From Natrinema gelatinilyticum (lineage in GTDB: Archaea > Halobacteriota > Halobacteria > Halobacteriales > Natrialbaceae), in assembly GCF_024266705.1 (NCBI RefSeq), contig NZ_CP100756.1, positions 3,534,001 through 3,598,000 on the forward strand: 64,000 bases of DNA, read 5' to 3'. A model generated the notes under the pieces. The model searched no databases. It had not been told where the DNA came from and worked only from the letters and a program-made list of their open reading frames with translations. Made by a program: the position numbers and the translations under genes. This document shows positions 1 through 9,194 of this stretch, one piece after another (position 1 is the stretch's first letter; each line of letters opens with the position of its first letter).

Positions 1-2
1 TC

Positions 3-1316
3 GATCGCTACACCGGTGAAGAGCGGTGGTACTACAACGGAGCCGCCGCCTACCGCGGCGAAGTCGCAGACGATCTCATGCACGAGGAACTCCAGTGGGA
101 ACGGTCACGGGGGACCACGTCGTCGTTCCCGCCGTTGATCTACGACGGGATGATTATGAAGGGAAGCTTCGGCGGCGAGTTCGGCGTCAGCGGCTTCTTC
201 GACGGAATCAGCCTCGAGGACGGCACTCCGCAGTGGCGGGTCAATATGACGCCCCCGCACGAATGGGTCGGCGAGTCCTGGGAGCACGGGGGCGCGACGG
301 CCTGGGCGTCGGGCGCGCTCGATCCCGACGAAGGGACGGTCGTCATTCCGTCTGCCAACCCCGGTCCGTGGTACGGGACGGTCAGACCGGGATACAACCC
401 GTACTCCTGCGGGAAGGTCGCGGTCAACACGTCCGACGGCGAGTACCAGTGGCACCACCAGGACTCGCCCCACGACTGGTGGGACTACGATTCGCCGAGT
501 CCGCCGGTCGTCTTCGAAGCGGAGGTTGACGGCGAAACCCGGAAATTCACGACGTGGCCGGGGAAGACAGGCTGGGTGTACACGGTCGACATGGAGACCG
601 GACAGCTCCACCAGCGCAGCGACGAGTACGTCCAGCACCTCAACATGTTCAACCTGCCCCCGTACGACGACCTCGACAGCGCGCCCTGGATCATGCCGGA
701 TCTCATCGGCGGAACGAATCCGCAGCCCAGTGCGTACGACCCCGAGACGCGGACGCTGGTCGTCAAGGGGACCAACTACCCGATCAAGTTCTCCTGGTTC
801 GAGACGGAGTATCAGCCGGGGGAAATTTACATTGGGATGGACACCGTGCGAAAGACGGAACCGGTCCGGACGGAACCGGGCGAGCAGCGTGAGGGTGACG
901 AGTTACACGACGATGAAGCGGAAGAAGAGGACCAGGAGAACCAGCAGTACCTGAGCGAAGAAGTGGAGGAGTGGAACGAGAACGCCGGCGTGATCGCCGG
1001 CGTCGATCCGATCAGCGGCGAGGTGAAGTGGCAGAACTGGTTCAGCTGGCAAGTCGGACCGCCGTGGGGCGGCTCGCTGACGACCGCGACGGGCGTGACC
1101 TTCGCCGGCGGTCCCGGCGGGTACCTTCACGCGTTTGACACCGAAACGGGCGAACAGTTGGCCCAGCACGTCGTCGGCAATCACGGTGTCGACGGCGCAC
1201 CGGCCAGCTGGTACGATCCGAACGAAGGAAAACAGTACGTCGTGATCACCGGCGGTGGCGGTAACCAGGTCGAGGAGGAAGGGAACACGATCGCCGTCTT
1301 CTCGCTCCAGGAGTAA
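3..1316 (+). CDS. PQQ-type quinoprotein (alcohol dehydrogenase-like beta-propeller), 5' partial
   Basis: The open frame runs in from the left edge, so the N-terminus is missing; the first internal ATG is at 78. The protein resembles type-I PQQ-dependent alcohol dehydrogenases: the visible part has the family's NPGPW segment, an RPG-x-N segment, an HDWWDYD segment (family form HDxWDYD) and beta-propeller blades ending in W-x-Y-T-x-D-x-x-TG. Such enzymes act outside the membrane and oxidise alcohols or sugars with PQQ and a metal. Odd point: the RPGDN segment, whose Asp is catalytic in characterised enzymes, reads RPGYN here. An acidic insert of about 40 residues sits between blades near positions 850-970. 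The family is fairly sure; true PQQ activity is not. Confidence 0.8.
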   Translation, partial: DRYTGEERWYYNGAAAYRGEVADDLMHEELQWERSRGTTSSFPPLIYDGMIMKGSFGGEFGVSGFFDGISLEDGTPQWRVNMTPPHEWVGESWEHGGATAWASGALDPDEGTVVIPSANPGPWYGTVRPGYNPYSCGKVAVNTSDGEYQWHHQDSPHDWWDYDSPSPPVVFEAEVDGETRKFTTWPGKTGWVYTVDMETGQLHQRSDEYVQHLNMFNLPPYDDLDSAPWIMPDLIGGTNPQPSAYDPETRTLVVKGTNYPIKFSWFETEYQPGEIYIGMDTVRKTEPVRTEPGEQREGDELHDDEAEEEDQENQQYLSEEVEEWNENAGVIAGVDPISGEVKWQNWFSWQVGPPWGGSLTTATGVTFAGGPGGYLHAFDTETGEQLAQHVVGNHGVDGAPASWYDPNEGKQYVVITGGGGNQVEEEGNTIAVFSLQE

Positions 1317-1340
1317 GGCCCACGAACCACCGTCAGCTCC

Positions 1341-1345
1341 TTTTT
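1341..1345 (+). terminator. T-run terminator after quinoprotein gene
   Basis: A run of five T lies about 25 bp after the stop codon. Short T-runs are the usual archaeal termination signal. There is no hairpin, so this is weak evidence. Confidence 0.35.
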
Positions 1346-1435
1346 CGAGTCGATACGATGATAAAAACGGGTAGCTTCGCGTTAGCCAGCCCGCCTCGGA
1401 CGGGACGGCGCGTCTCGAGACCGCGATTCCGTCGA

Positions 1436-3688
1436 CTAGTCCCCGTTCGTCTCGTTTCCGGACGCAGTTTCGTTCTCCGTCACCGTCTCGTTGCCGGCTT
1501 CCGTCTCGTTGTCAGCTTCCGTCTCATTGCCGGCTTCCGTCTCGTTGCCGGCACCCGCACCGTCGTCTGTGTCCACTTCGCCACCTTCGGCCGGGACGAG
1601 CCGGTGAACCGCACCCTCGCCTTCGACCGTCGACGTACTGGTGGTGAGGACGTAGATTTCTCCGTCCGCGCCCTCTCCGAAGGCGTACACGAAGCCGGTC
1701 GGTCGGCCGTTTTCGGCAGCTTCACCCTGTAGCTGAATCTGTTCGATGGGCCACAGTCCACCGCGGGTGGTCCCGCCGGCGGCGTCTCCCGCTGCATCGC
1801 CTTCGGTCTCGTTCCCTACGACAGTCTCGTTACCAGCTTCAGTCTCGTTTCCGGTTTCGTTCCCGCCGTTCTCCGTCGGCGGATCGAGGAACAGGTCCTC
1901 GACGTCGTCACCTCCGGCAGCGTCCTCCCACCCTTCGGTCGGACGGGCGAGGAAGATCGTGCCCGGACTCTGGCCGTCGACGCTCCAGTCGCCGAAGACG
2001 TACGTTCCCTCAAGTTCGCTGATCTCGCCGCCCTCGTAGAGGTAACCGCCAGTGACTGAGACGCCGATCCGGCCGTCGCTAACTCCGTCGCCGGCGATGC
2101 CGCCGTCTCCACCAGCGGTCTCGTTCCCTGCGGCAGTCTCGTTACCAGCTTCAGTCTCGTTTCCAGTGGCCGTTTCGTTCCCTGCGGCAGTCTCGTTTCC
2201 GTCGCCGGTCTCGTTGCCACCTGCCGTTTCGTTTCCACCGCCGTTTCCGCCCTCGAGAATTCCGATCCTGTGGGGGTACTCGATAACCGGATCGAGTAGC
2301 GGTTCGCCACCCCGGACGTCGTCGGGCGTGCTCTGTGGACAATTCTGTGGCGGCTCCTGCGGATTCTCCGTGCTGAAGCAGTGTGTCCCCTCCTTTACGT
2401 TCCAGCTGTAGTTGCCCCCATTCTGAACGTAGTTGACGCTCTCGAAGAGGTTCTGGCCGACGTCCGCCGCGAGGAGTTGACCGTCGTCGGTAAAGGACAT
2501 TCCCCAGGGGTTCCGAAAGCCCCAGGAGAAGTACTCGCCGCGCTCGTTCTCCATGTCGACCAGCGGATTGTCGTCGGGGATTGCGTACGGCGTCCCGTCT
2601 CCCTCCTGGTCGACGTCGATCCGAAGGATACCGCCCAGGAGGTTCTCTGCGGTGTCCTGGCCGTTACCGCCTTCGTTTTCGTCGTACCAGTCTTCGACGT
2701 GACCGAGGCCGACGTCGTTCGCCGCCCCCCCGTCGCCGGTTCCGACGTAGAGGTAGCCGTCGGGACCGAATGCGAGCGCGCCGGAGTTGTGATTGAATTG
2801 GGGCTCCGGGATCTCGAGAATCGTACGCTCCGAGTCGGGATCGGCCGTCGCGTTGTCATCACCTGCGGTCTGGAACTCGGAGAGTACGAACGTGTGGTCG
2901 TACTCCTCAGGTGTTCCCTCCCGGGGCGGTGAGCTATACCGGATGTAAAATCGACCGTTCTCGGAAAAGTCAGGGTGGAACGCGAGGCCGAGGAGCCCCC
3001 GTTCGTCGAACTCCATGAACTCGACGAGCTGATCCGAGATGTCGAGGAACGGCTCCTCCTGGAGCCCGTCCGGTCCGTGGATGTATATCTGCCCCGTCTG
3101 ATCGGTTATAAATCGCCTATCGGCGTCCTCGTCGGCGACCGTGAGGCTCGTCGGTGCGGTCAACCCCTCTGCGACCGTCTCGATGCCGACGGTCGGTCCC
3201 TCGCCGATCAGTTGGGTGGGGGTAGGTTCCTCGCCTTCCTCGCCGCCGGCCGTGTCGTCGACGAACTCGATATCACCGCGCATCGAACTGGCGTGAGGTT
3301 GGCAGTAATACTGAGCCATTCCCTCCTCGGCGGTGAACTCGACGGTTTGCGTCTCGCCCGTCCCGGAGACGATCTCCGTCGCGAGAAAGTCTTCGTCGCC
3401 GGCCTCGTTTTCGATGGCGAAGTTATGGCCCGCCCCGTCTAAGTTCTCCCACGTGACCGTGTACGTTTCACCCTGCACGAGTCGGAGCGTCGGATTTCGA
3501 TCGTCCGCGATCGATTCGGGCGACTGGCCGACCCAGCCGCTTATCCGACCACCGAGCCTGATCTCGCCCGTGATAGCGTCTTCCTGCGCCATCGCCGGTA
3601 CCACGAATCCCGCGACGGACAGCGCTGCCGATGAGCGGAGAACCGTTCGCCTCGAAATCGATGATTTATCGTCTTCGTTTTCTGTCAT
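1436..3688 (-). CDS. Cupredoxin-fused PQQ-dependent sugar dehydrogenase, N-E-T sequon-rich
   Basis: 750 residues. A twin-arginine signal (SRRTVLR, residues 12-18) predicts Tat export. Residues about 40-145 form a plastocyanin-like domain with a complete type-1 copper set: H88, C129, H132, M136. The rest matches the soluble glucose/sorbosone dehydrogenase beta-propeller: GLLGLAFHPDF, an NHNSG segment holding the likely catalytic His, GTGDGG and WGFRNPWG. Known members oxidise aldoses with PQQ and Ca2+; the copper domain would be a built-in electron acceptor (inference). Three low-complexity stretches, two as surface inserts and one at the C-terminus, carry 17 N-E-T triplets, each an N-glycosylation sequon. 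It faces the quinoprotein tail to tail. Substrate unknown. Confidence 0.88.
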   Translation of the reverse strand: MTENEDDKSSISRRTVLRSSAALSVAGFVVPAMAQEDAITGEIRLGGRISGWVGQSPESIADDRNPTLRLVQGETYTVTWENLDGAGHNFAIENEAGDEDFLATEIVSGTGETQTVEFTAEEGMAQYYCQPHASSMRGDIEFVDDTAGGEEGEEPTPTQLIGEGPTVGIETVAEGLTAPTSLTVADEDADRRFITDQTGQIYIHGPDGLQEEPFLDISDQLVEFMEFDERGLLGLAFHPDFSENGRFYIRYSSPPREGTPEEYDHTFVLSEFQTAGDDNATADPDSERTILEIPEPQFNHNSGALAFGPDGYLYVGTGDGGAANDVGLGHVEDWYDENEGGNGQDTAENLLGGILRIDVDQEGDGTPYAIPDDNPLVDMENERGEYFSWGFRNPWGMSFTDDGQLLAADVGQNLFESVNYVQNGGNYSWNVKEGTHCFSTENPQEPPQNCPQSTPDDVRGGEPLLDPVIEYPHRIGILEGGNGGGNETAGGNETGDGNETAAGNETATGNETEAGNETAAGNETAGGDGGIAGDGVSDGRIGVSVTGGYLYEGGEISELEGTYVFGDWSVDGQSPGTIFLARPTEGWEDAAGGDDVEDLFLDPPTENGGNETGNETEAGNETVVGNETEGDAAGDAAGGTTRGGLWPIEQIQLQGEAAENGRPTGFVYAFGEGADGEIYVLTTSTSTVEGEGAVHRLVPAEGGEVDTDDGAGAGNETEAGNETEADNETEAGNETVTENETASGNETNGD

Positions 3689-3965
3689 AGTCTCATGCTC
3701 TCTCAGTACGCCGCGCCGGGTACCGATCCGGATCGCCCTGCGTACCGGATAACGTAGTGTCGATATCGAGCAATAAATCGGCTCGATCGTTCCCCACTAA
3801 AGATGGACTTGTCCAAAATCCGATTACACAACAAGTAGTTATCGCATCCCAATATTTGTTTTCGACGACGCCCGCGGCTCCGCCATCGGTCCGTTTCGGA
3901 ATCCGACGCACCCTCGAGCCACCCACGAATTGATTCGCGTCGAGACAGTGTTCGAGCGCTATAGG

Positions 3966-5027
3966 TCACAGGTAATTAACGAACCAGTAGGCAACGTAGC
4001 AGCCGATCAGGACAATTCCGCTGAGACGCGTGACGCGGCCTCGAACGAGCGTCGCCGTCACGAGAAGGAGGCAGATGGCGAAGAACGGCCAGTGAACGGT
4101 GAGAACGTCGCCGTCGGTAGCGATCGGTTGGAGAAACGCGATGAGTCCGACGTTGGCGGTCATGTAGAACACCGTACTGCCGACGACGTTCCCGACGGCC
4201 AGTTCCGGTCGTTGCTGACGCACGGGTTCGACTGTGAGCGCCAGTTCCTCGAGCGAGGCGATGAAGCTCAACACGGTGGCACCGAATGCCAGCCCCGAGA
4301 TACCGAGGGCGACGAAGATTCCTTCGGCGCTGTAGACTGTCAATCCCGACCCGATCGTCATCCCGACGACCGCGAGCACGGCGACGACGAGCGCGAAGCG
4401 GCCGCTCCGTTCCTCGAGCGACGGCACGAATTCGTCTAAATCGAGGTCGAAATCCAGGTTCATCTTCCGCTCGCGGCGTGTCCGGTCGCCGTCTGCCACC
4501 GCCTTCGCGCCCGCTTCGGCCTCGAGACCGATCACATCCTGAACCTCGTCGGAGAGCAAATACGTCGTTTCGGTCCGCCGTTCGTGCCAGTATACGAACG
4601 CCAGCACGGGGAGAAACAGGCCAACGAGCGCTGCGCCACCGAGGAAATCGATCTCCCCGCCGAGCGACAGCGCGAACGCGGGGACGGGCGCGAGAACGAG
4701 CAGGACCAGGTAGATCCGAGGGACGTCCATTCGGAACGGTACGACGAGTCCCGCGAGCCCGACGGCCACGGTGAGGACGAACAGCGATTCTCCGAACACC
4801 GTCCCGATCGCGAGCCCCGGTAGCTCTGCGACTGCCGCGGTGACGCCGAGGACCGCGTTCTCGAGGTCGATACCGGCCAGCACGACGGCGAGAAAGAACC
4901 CCGAAACGCCGAGCGAAACCGCACTCTGGGCGACGGCCTCGATGAAAATTTCGACGCACCAGATCACGAGCGCCACGCCGACGAGGAAGACGACGACGAG
5001 AAGCACCGGCGAATTCGGACCCACCAT
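3966..5027 (-). CDS. CaCA-superfamily (sodium/calcium exchanger-like) membrane protein
   Basis: 353 residues from the ATG at 5027; a GTG at 5054 would add nine residues. About ten hydrophobic segments in two halves are split by a charged loop (near residues 165-215), the layout of Na+/Ca2+ exchangers. The second alpha-repeat is recognisable (FGATVLSF, ELAVGNVVGS). The first is degenerate: where the family has GN-x-x-GS it has GTVFGES. It probably moves a cation across the membrane, but ion and direction are uncertain. A second, diverged copy lies just upstream on the same strand, with a gap of about 150 bp, so the two may act together. Confidence 0.78.
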   Translation of the reverse strand: MVGPNSPVLLVVVFLVGVALVIWCVEIFIEAVAQSAVSLGVSGFFLAVVLAGIDLENAVLGVTAAVAELPGLAIGTVFGESLFVLTVAVGLAGLVVPFRMDVPRIYLVLLVLAPVPAFALSLGGEIDFLGGAALVGLFLPVLAFVYWHERRTETTYLLSDEVQDVIGLEAEAGAKAVADGDRTRRERKMNLDFDLDLDEFVPSLEERSGRFALVVAVLAVVGMTIGSGLTVYSAEGIFVALGISGLAFGATVLSFIASLEELALTVEPVRQQRPELAVGNVVGSTVFYMTANVGLIAFLQPIATDGDVLTVHWPFFAICLLLVTATLVRGRVTRLSGIVLIGCYVAYWFVNYL

Positions 5028-5179
5028 GTCGGTGACGCTACCCCGGCAACACACTTAGTTTCCAGCCGCAGTTGCGACACGCGGTGTCGCTGCGGGGACG
5101 TTGTACGAATCGTAGACGGCCCCGATCTGAACCACTCTATCGGCGAATTCTCACCCCGAGAGTTCGTTCCCGGAACGTG

Positions 5180-6535
5180 TCACCCACCGATTGGCACCCC
5201 GCCGAACACAATGATCGCGATCAGCCAGTAGACGACGTAACAGCCGCCGAGCAGGTATCCATGCCACCGCTTCAACTCTCCGTCGTAGAGGAAGTACGCG
5301 GCCAACGCGGTGACGATAATCACCGACGGGAGGTGGAATGTCAACACGGACCGAGAAATCTCGAGATCGCTGAGAAGCATAATGACACCAACATTTCCGG
5401 TCACCGAGAAGAGAACGCTGCCGATGACGTTACCGACGCCGATTTCGGGGACGCCCCGCCGAACCGGTTCGATCGTCAGCATGACGTCTTCGAACGTGAG
5501 GATCACCGTAAGAACCGTCGCACCGAATACGGTCTGCTCCAGGCCGAAGCCGTCGATGACGACTTCCGACCCCGCCTCGAGCAGCATCGACGCGAGGACG
5601 ATGCCGGCCAACGCGAGGACGGCGAGCACGAGCCATATTACGCCTGCAACGGGGCGGCCGCTAACGAGAGAATCTTCCGGTATTTTAGAAACGGCCGACG
5701 GGAGCGCCACACCCCCGTCCGCCCGTATCTCCTCCCCGATCTCCGTGTTCCTGAAGACCGGCGTTTCTCGCTGTAGTTCGCGAACGATAATATAGCTGAA
5801 CATGACGACGAACGCGCCGAGAAGGAGCAGTCCGTGGAAGAACGTCAATGTCCCGGCGAGGACGAACGGGATCAATAGTAGCGGTGCCAGTGCGAAGAGG
5901 ACCACGTAATCGGACGAAATGTCGACCGGAAACGGTCTGACCATGGCAGCGAGCGCGAGCGTCGCGCCTACGATCGCCAGCCCGGTCCCGAGAGCCGTTC
6001 CGAGGGCTGCGCCCTCGAGATCCCCGGCGGACAACACGAGAGCGAGAATCGTATCGTCGAACTCGAAACCCGTGAAAACGATCGCGAGGGCGAACAGTGA
6101 GAGCTTCAACCCAAGTGCAGCGCGGGTGAGGTAACTGATCAATTTCTCCACGCAGACTGTCAGAACGATTCCACCGAGGACGAGGAGAATCACCGCGCCC
6201 AGAAGCCCCTGCCCCTCGACGAACCCTTCGATCGCTCCTTCGAGCCCACCCTCTTTCCCTTCTTCGTCCTCGCGTTCGCCCACGCCTTCAGCATCACTTT
6301 GGGCAAGCACCGGTGCGACTGGAACGGCGACGAGCAACGCGATTACGAGACATCCGAGCAGCACTCGCCGTACGAGTCGATCGAATGACTGATTCGACGG
6401 TGCGAAACGCTCCGCAATTTCGACTGTGGACGGACCGATCGAACGAAGCAATCCCCCATCAGAGACGAGCCGTGGAGTGCGACTCGTGGTGATACTTTCG
6501 AGACGGCTGCCGGACATGTAGCTGTCGTATGGCAA
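5180..6535 (-). CDS. CaCA-superfamily exchanger-like membrane protein, second copy
   Basis: 451 residues, longer than its neighbour because of a roughly 100-residue N-terminal extension with a hydrophobic segment ending in APVLAQ and then an acidic Gly/Glu-rich stretch; this looks like a signal sequence or extra helix preceded by a possibly overlong start. Two alpha-repeat halves follow; the second has FGATVLTV and EIGVGNVIGS, while the first again lacks the GN-x-x-GS motif (GTALGTG instead). A cytoplasmic loop of about 50 residues links the halves. It is likely a cation exchanger paralogous to the next gene downstream. Start choice is uncertain: later in-frame starts would remove some of the extension. 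Confidence 0.75.
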   Translation of the reverse strand: MPYDSYMSGSRLESITTSRTPRLVSDGGLLRSIGPSTVEIAERFAPSNQSFDRLVRRVLLGCLVIALLVAVPVAPVLAQSDAEGVGEREDEEGKEGGLEGAIEGFVEGQGLLGAVILLVLGGIVLTVCVEKLISYLTRAALGLKLSLFALAIVFTGFEFDDTILALVLSAGDLEGAALGTALGTGLAIVGATLALAAMVRPFPVDISSDYVVLFALAPLLLIPFVLAGTLTFFHGLLLLGAFVVMFSYIIVRELQRETPVFRNTEIGEEIRADGGVALPSAVSKIPEDSLVSGRPVAGVIWLVLAVLALAGIVLASMLLEAGSEVVIDGFGLEQTVFGATVLTVILTFEDVMLTIEPVRRGVPEIGVGNVIGSVLFSVTGNVGVIMLLSDLEISRSVLTFHLPSVIIVTALAAYFLYDGELKRWHGYLLGGCYVVYWLIAIIVFGGVPIGG

Positions 6536-6697
6536 GCACTGGCATATAGCTAACAGGTCGGGGAGGGAAGTTCACGGGAGAAATTTACACGAATTTCGTT
6601 GGAAATCTCTACACGGATTCTCGCCAGTTCGAGGGAGATTCCGAAACTCACTCCGGGACCGATTTCGAGACCCGATCCGGAGACCGATTCCAAACTG

Positions 6698-7036
6698 TTA
6701 GTCGCTAGCGTCGTCCGAATCCGGCGCGGTAGCCTGAAGAACGAACGCCCGCTCCGGCGGCGGCGCGATTCGCAATTCGATGCACCGAGCGAGTTCATAG
6801 TACTTTCGATTCCCCCGCCGGTAATATGATATTAGCCCAGCCTCCTCGAGCGCTGAGAGGTGGTGTACGGCAGTTTTTCCGTCCATGCCGATCGTCTCCG
6901 CGAGTTCCGAGACGTATTTCGGTTCCCGTGAGAGTTCCCTGAGAATCGCCAGGCGCGTCCCGTTTCCCAGGACGTCGATGAGAGACATGATACTCTGTTC
7001 GGGAGCCCGCTCAAGAAGGGTTTCGTCGATTCTCAC
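6698..7036 (-). CDS. ArsR-type winged-helix regulator
   Basis: 112 residues if it starts at the GTG at 7036; the open frame reaches 7138, and an ATG at 6988 is the shortest alternative. Residues 17-80 form a winged helix: LGNGTRLAILREL, then YVSELAETIGMDGKTAVHHL as the recognition region, then EEAGLISYYRRGNRKYYEL as the wing. This is typical of haloarchaeal ArsR-family one-component regulators. No cysteine metal-binding site is visible, so the signal is unknown. It is divergent from the amphi-Trp gene at 7160 and may control that promoter. Confidence 0.82.
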   Translation of the reverse strand: MRIDETLLERAPEQSIMSLIDVLGNGTRLAILRELSREPKYVSELAETIGMDGKTAVHHLSALEEAGLISYYRRGNRKYYELARCIELRIAPPPERAFVLQATAPDSDDASD

Positions 7037-7159
7037 GGGTCCGAGGTGCAGCCTCTCCGACCGACGTTGATACCGGAATCGGTGACCGGACGGACGTCGA
7101 GTAAACGTATCGAGTGTACTGAACGCATGTTTAAGCACGTCCTCGTGTCACGACTGCGT

Positions 7160-7462
7160 ATGGGCGACCGCGTCAACGTTCCCGACGACCGAACCAGCGA
7201 TCGGCGAACGGTCACGAGCGGCTTCTTCGAACAGGAAGTGTATCTCTCCAGCGAGGAGACTGCAACGTTCCTCCACGACCTCGCCGACCAGCTCGAGGCG
7301 GAGTCGTCGTTTACGATCTCCGCCTCGGAGTGGGAGATTCCCTTCGACTATAGCGATCCTATCGAGGTCGAAATCGAATTTTCTGAACAACGAGAACGGG
7401 AACTCGAGATCGAACTCGAATTCACGGAACCGGGTGGCGGCGACGACCTGTCCGTCAGATAG
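7160..7462 (+). CDS. Amphi-Trp domain-containing small protein
   Basis: 100 residues from the ATG at 7160 (the frame is open from 7046; an ATG at 7127 is another option). The middle matches the amphi-Trp domain common in haloarchaea: an F-x-x-E-V-Y-L start, a helix with TATFLHDLADQLE, then an S-x-W-x-I-P-F strand and two highly acidic amphipathic strands (EVEIEFSE, ELEIELEF). The biochemical role of this domain is not known. The gene is divergent from the ArsR-type regulator, with about 120 bp between the starts. Confidence 0.72.
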   Translation: MGDRVNVPDDRTSDRRTVTSGFFEQEVYLSSEETATFLHDLADQLEAESSFTISASEWEIPFDYSDPIEVEIEFSEQRERELEIELEFTEPGGGDDLSVR

Positions 7463-7587
7463 TCAGGTCCTGGAACCGTTGGACGGAGACGGTCTCTGCG
7501 AGAGACGGCGGCCGACATCGAACTGACGACCGCCGGCAGCTTCTTTCCGGCGGCTCGAATCCCGAGCAGACGGTTTCGACGGGCGGC

Positions 7588-8940
7588 TCATACGGGATCG
7601 AGCATTCCACCCTGGGCCAACGCGTCCCGGAGACTCTCCCACTTGTCCGGCGAGTGCCATCCCCATCCCCGCCGTGTGACCGCGTCGCTTGTCCCGAACC
7701 GGTCAGTCACCCCGTCGAACGTCTGCGCGATTCGCTCCGGGGGCTGGTCCGTTTCGTTCGCGAAGTCGTTCGCTGCCGTCGACGTGGCGTTTACTGCGGT
7801 CGCCCACCCTGCCAGTATCGAACTGAGAACGTCCTCGAGAAACCGCCGGCGCCGACGAAGCGTCCGTTCGGTCACGATCAACGCCGGGCCGTACGCCGGG
7901 TATGCGTCCGACACGGTGACGACGTCGACGGTTCGCTCCGCGGTCTCGAGACGGTCGGGATCAGGAACCATGCCCGTCACGGCGTCGACATCGCCGGACT
8001 CGAGCGCCGCCTGTTCTTCGCCGTCGATATCGACCAGTTCGGCCGTGTCGCGAAGTCCGGCCTGCTCGAGGAGGAGTCGCCCGAGTAACTCCGTCTCGGT
8101 GCCCGAAGTTATCCCGATGCGACACCCCTCGAGTTGGTCGATTCGGTCGAACGGGCCGCCGAACGCCGGTCGAGTCGTATACAGGACGACCATCGAGCGC
8201 TGGAAACAGACCGCGATCGGGACGATCGGTTGGCCCCTGGTTCGCTCCCGAAGGATCGTCGCTGCACCCGCGATCCCGACGTCGCACGACGCCGATGTGA
8301 CAGCGGACACCGCCGCTCGTGAGCCATCGTACTCGTCGAACGTAAGTGACATGTCGCTTGCGATGGCTCCTCGAGCGGCGAACAGCGGGAGATGGAGGGC
8401 GTTCGACCGCCAGTTGAGGCCGACCGTCACGCGCTCGAGAGGCGGTCGAACGCCGTCCGCGGTCACACCGTTGCTGGTGACGGTGCCAGGGTCGTCGTCG
8501 GAGTCCGGTTTCGTGCCAGGATCGGCCTCGCCCGCTCGCGAGGGTCCGTTCGACCCTGACTCGAGGGCCGCCGCAGTGTGCTCGCCCTGTTCGATCAGTC
8601 GGCCGGCGTGGCGGGCGTACGTCCGTCGAATCGTCTCGGGCTCGGAATTGACAGCGTACCAGGCCTTCGGCGGTCGACCTGGTGCTGCGGTCGGTGCCGT
8701 CGTTTCGGCGATCAGACCCGCAGCGACCAGGTCGTTGAGCGCGTCCCCCGCCGCGTTCTTGCTTATTCCTGCGCCGATGTGGACTGCAGTCCGATTCGCC
8801 GCGTTCGCGAGTTCGGGATCCGCACGGCGACACAGCAGATACGCCAGGACGCGGGCCGCGTTCTTGCCGATCCCGACGGAGAGACGTGAGACGAGCGCCT
8901 CGTCTTCGTCGGTCAAGACCGGAAACGTCCGAACGTCCAT
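7588..8940 (-). CDS. HTH regulator fused to NMT1/THI5-like substrate-binding domain
   Basis: 450 residues from the ATG at 8940 (frame open to 8982). Residues about 1-100 are a winged-helix domain of the kind seen in archaeal TrmB/MarR-like regulators (KNAARVLAYLL, then SKNAAGDALNDLVAAGLI). A low-complexity linker of about 60 residues follows. From about residue 170 the protein looks like a periplasmic-binding-protein fold of the NMT1/THI5 or nitrate/sulfonate type: VTVGLNWRSNALHLPLFAA, DVGIAGAATIL, GCRIGITSGTETE. There is no signal peptide and no membrane segment, so this domain should sense a ligand in the cytoplasm. The ligand is unknown; a thiamin precursor or sulfonate is possible. Confidence 0.72.
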   Translation of the reverse strand: MDVRTFPVLTDEDEALVSRLSVGIGKNAARVLAYLLCRRADPELANAANRTAVHIGAGISKNAAGDALNDLVAAGLIAETTAPTAAPGRPPKAWYAVNSEPETIRRTYARHAGRLIEQGEHTAAALESGSNGPSRAGEADPGTKPDSDDDPGTVTSNGVTADGVRPPLERVTVGLNWRSNALHLPLFAARGAIASDMSLTFDEYDGSRAAVSAVTSASCDVGIAGAATILRERTRGQPIVPIAVCFQRSMVVLYTTRPAFGGPFDRIDQLEGCRIGITSGTETELLGRLLLEQAGLRDTAELVDIDGEEQAALESGDVDAVTGMVPDPDRLETAERTVDVVTVSDAYPAYGPALIVTERTLRRRRRFLEDVLSSILAGWATAVNATSTAANDFANETDQPPERIAQTFDGVTDRFGTSDAVTRRGWGWHSPDKWESLRDALAQGGMLDPV

Positions 8941-9194
8941 TGGAATCCCTACCGCAGCTAAGGTGATAAAGTGCCGACCCACACCGCGTCGGTCTCACCG
9001 CCGGCCCGGCGTCGTCCGTCGATCACCACTGGGTCGTCGACCCTCGAAGCCACCCCATCGAAGCCGTCCGTAATGACCTATAAAGATCAGCCAAGACAAT
9101 TTTTCGCCTGTAACTGGCGGTAACTGCTTTGTTTTCCGGGAAACGGTGTGGCGCATTTACCCGGTTTCGGATAGTGTCGACCGTCGCCGAATGC

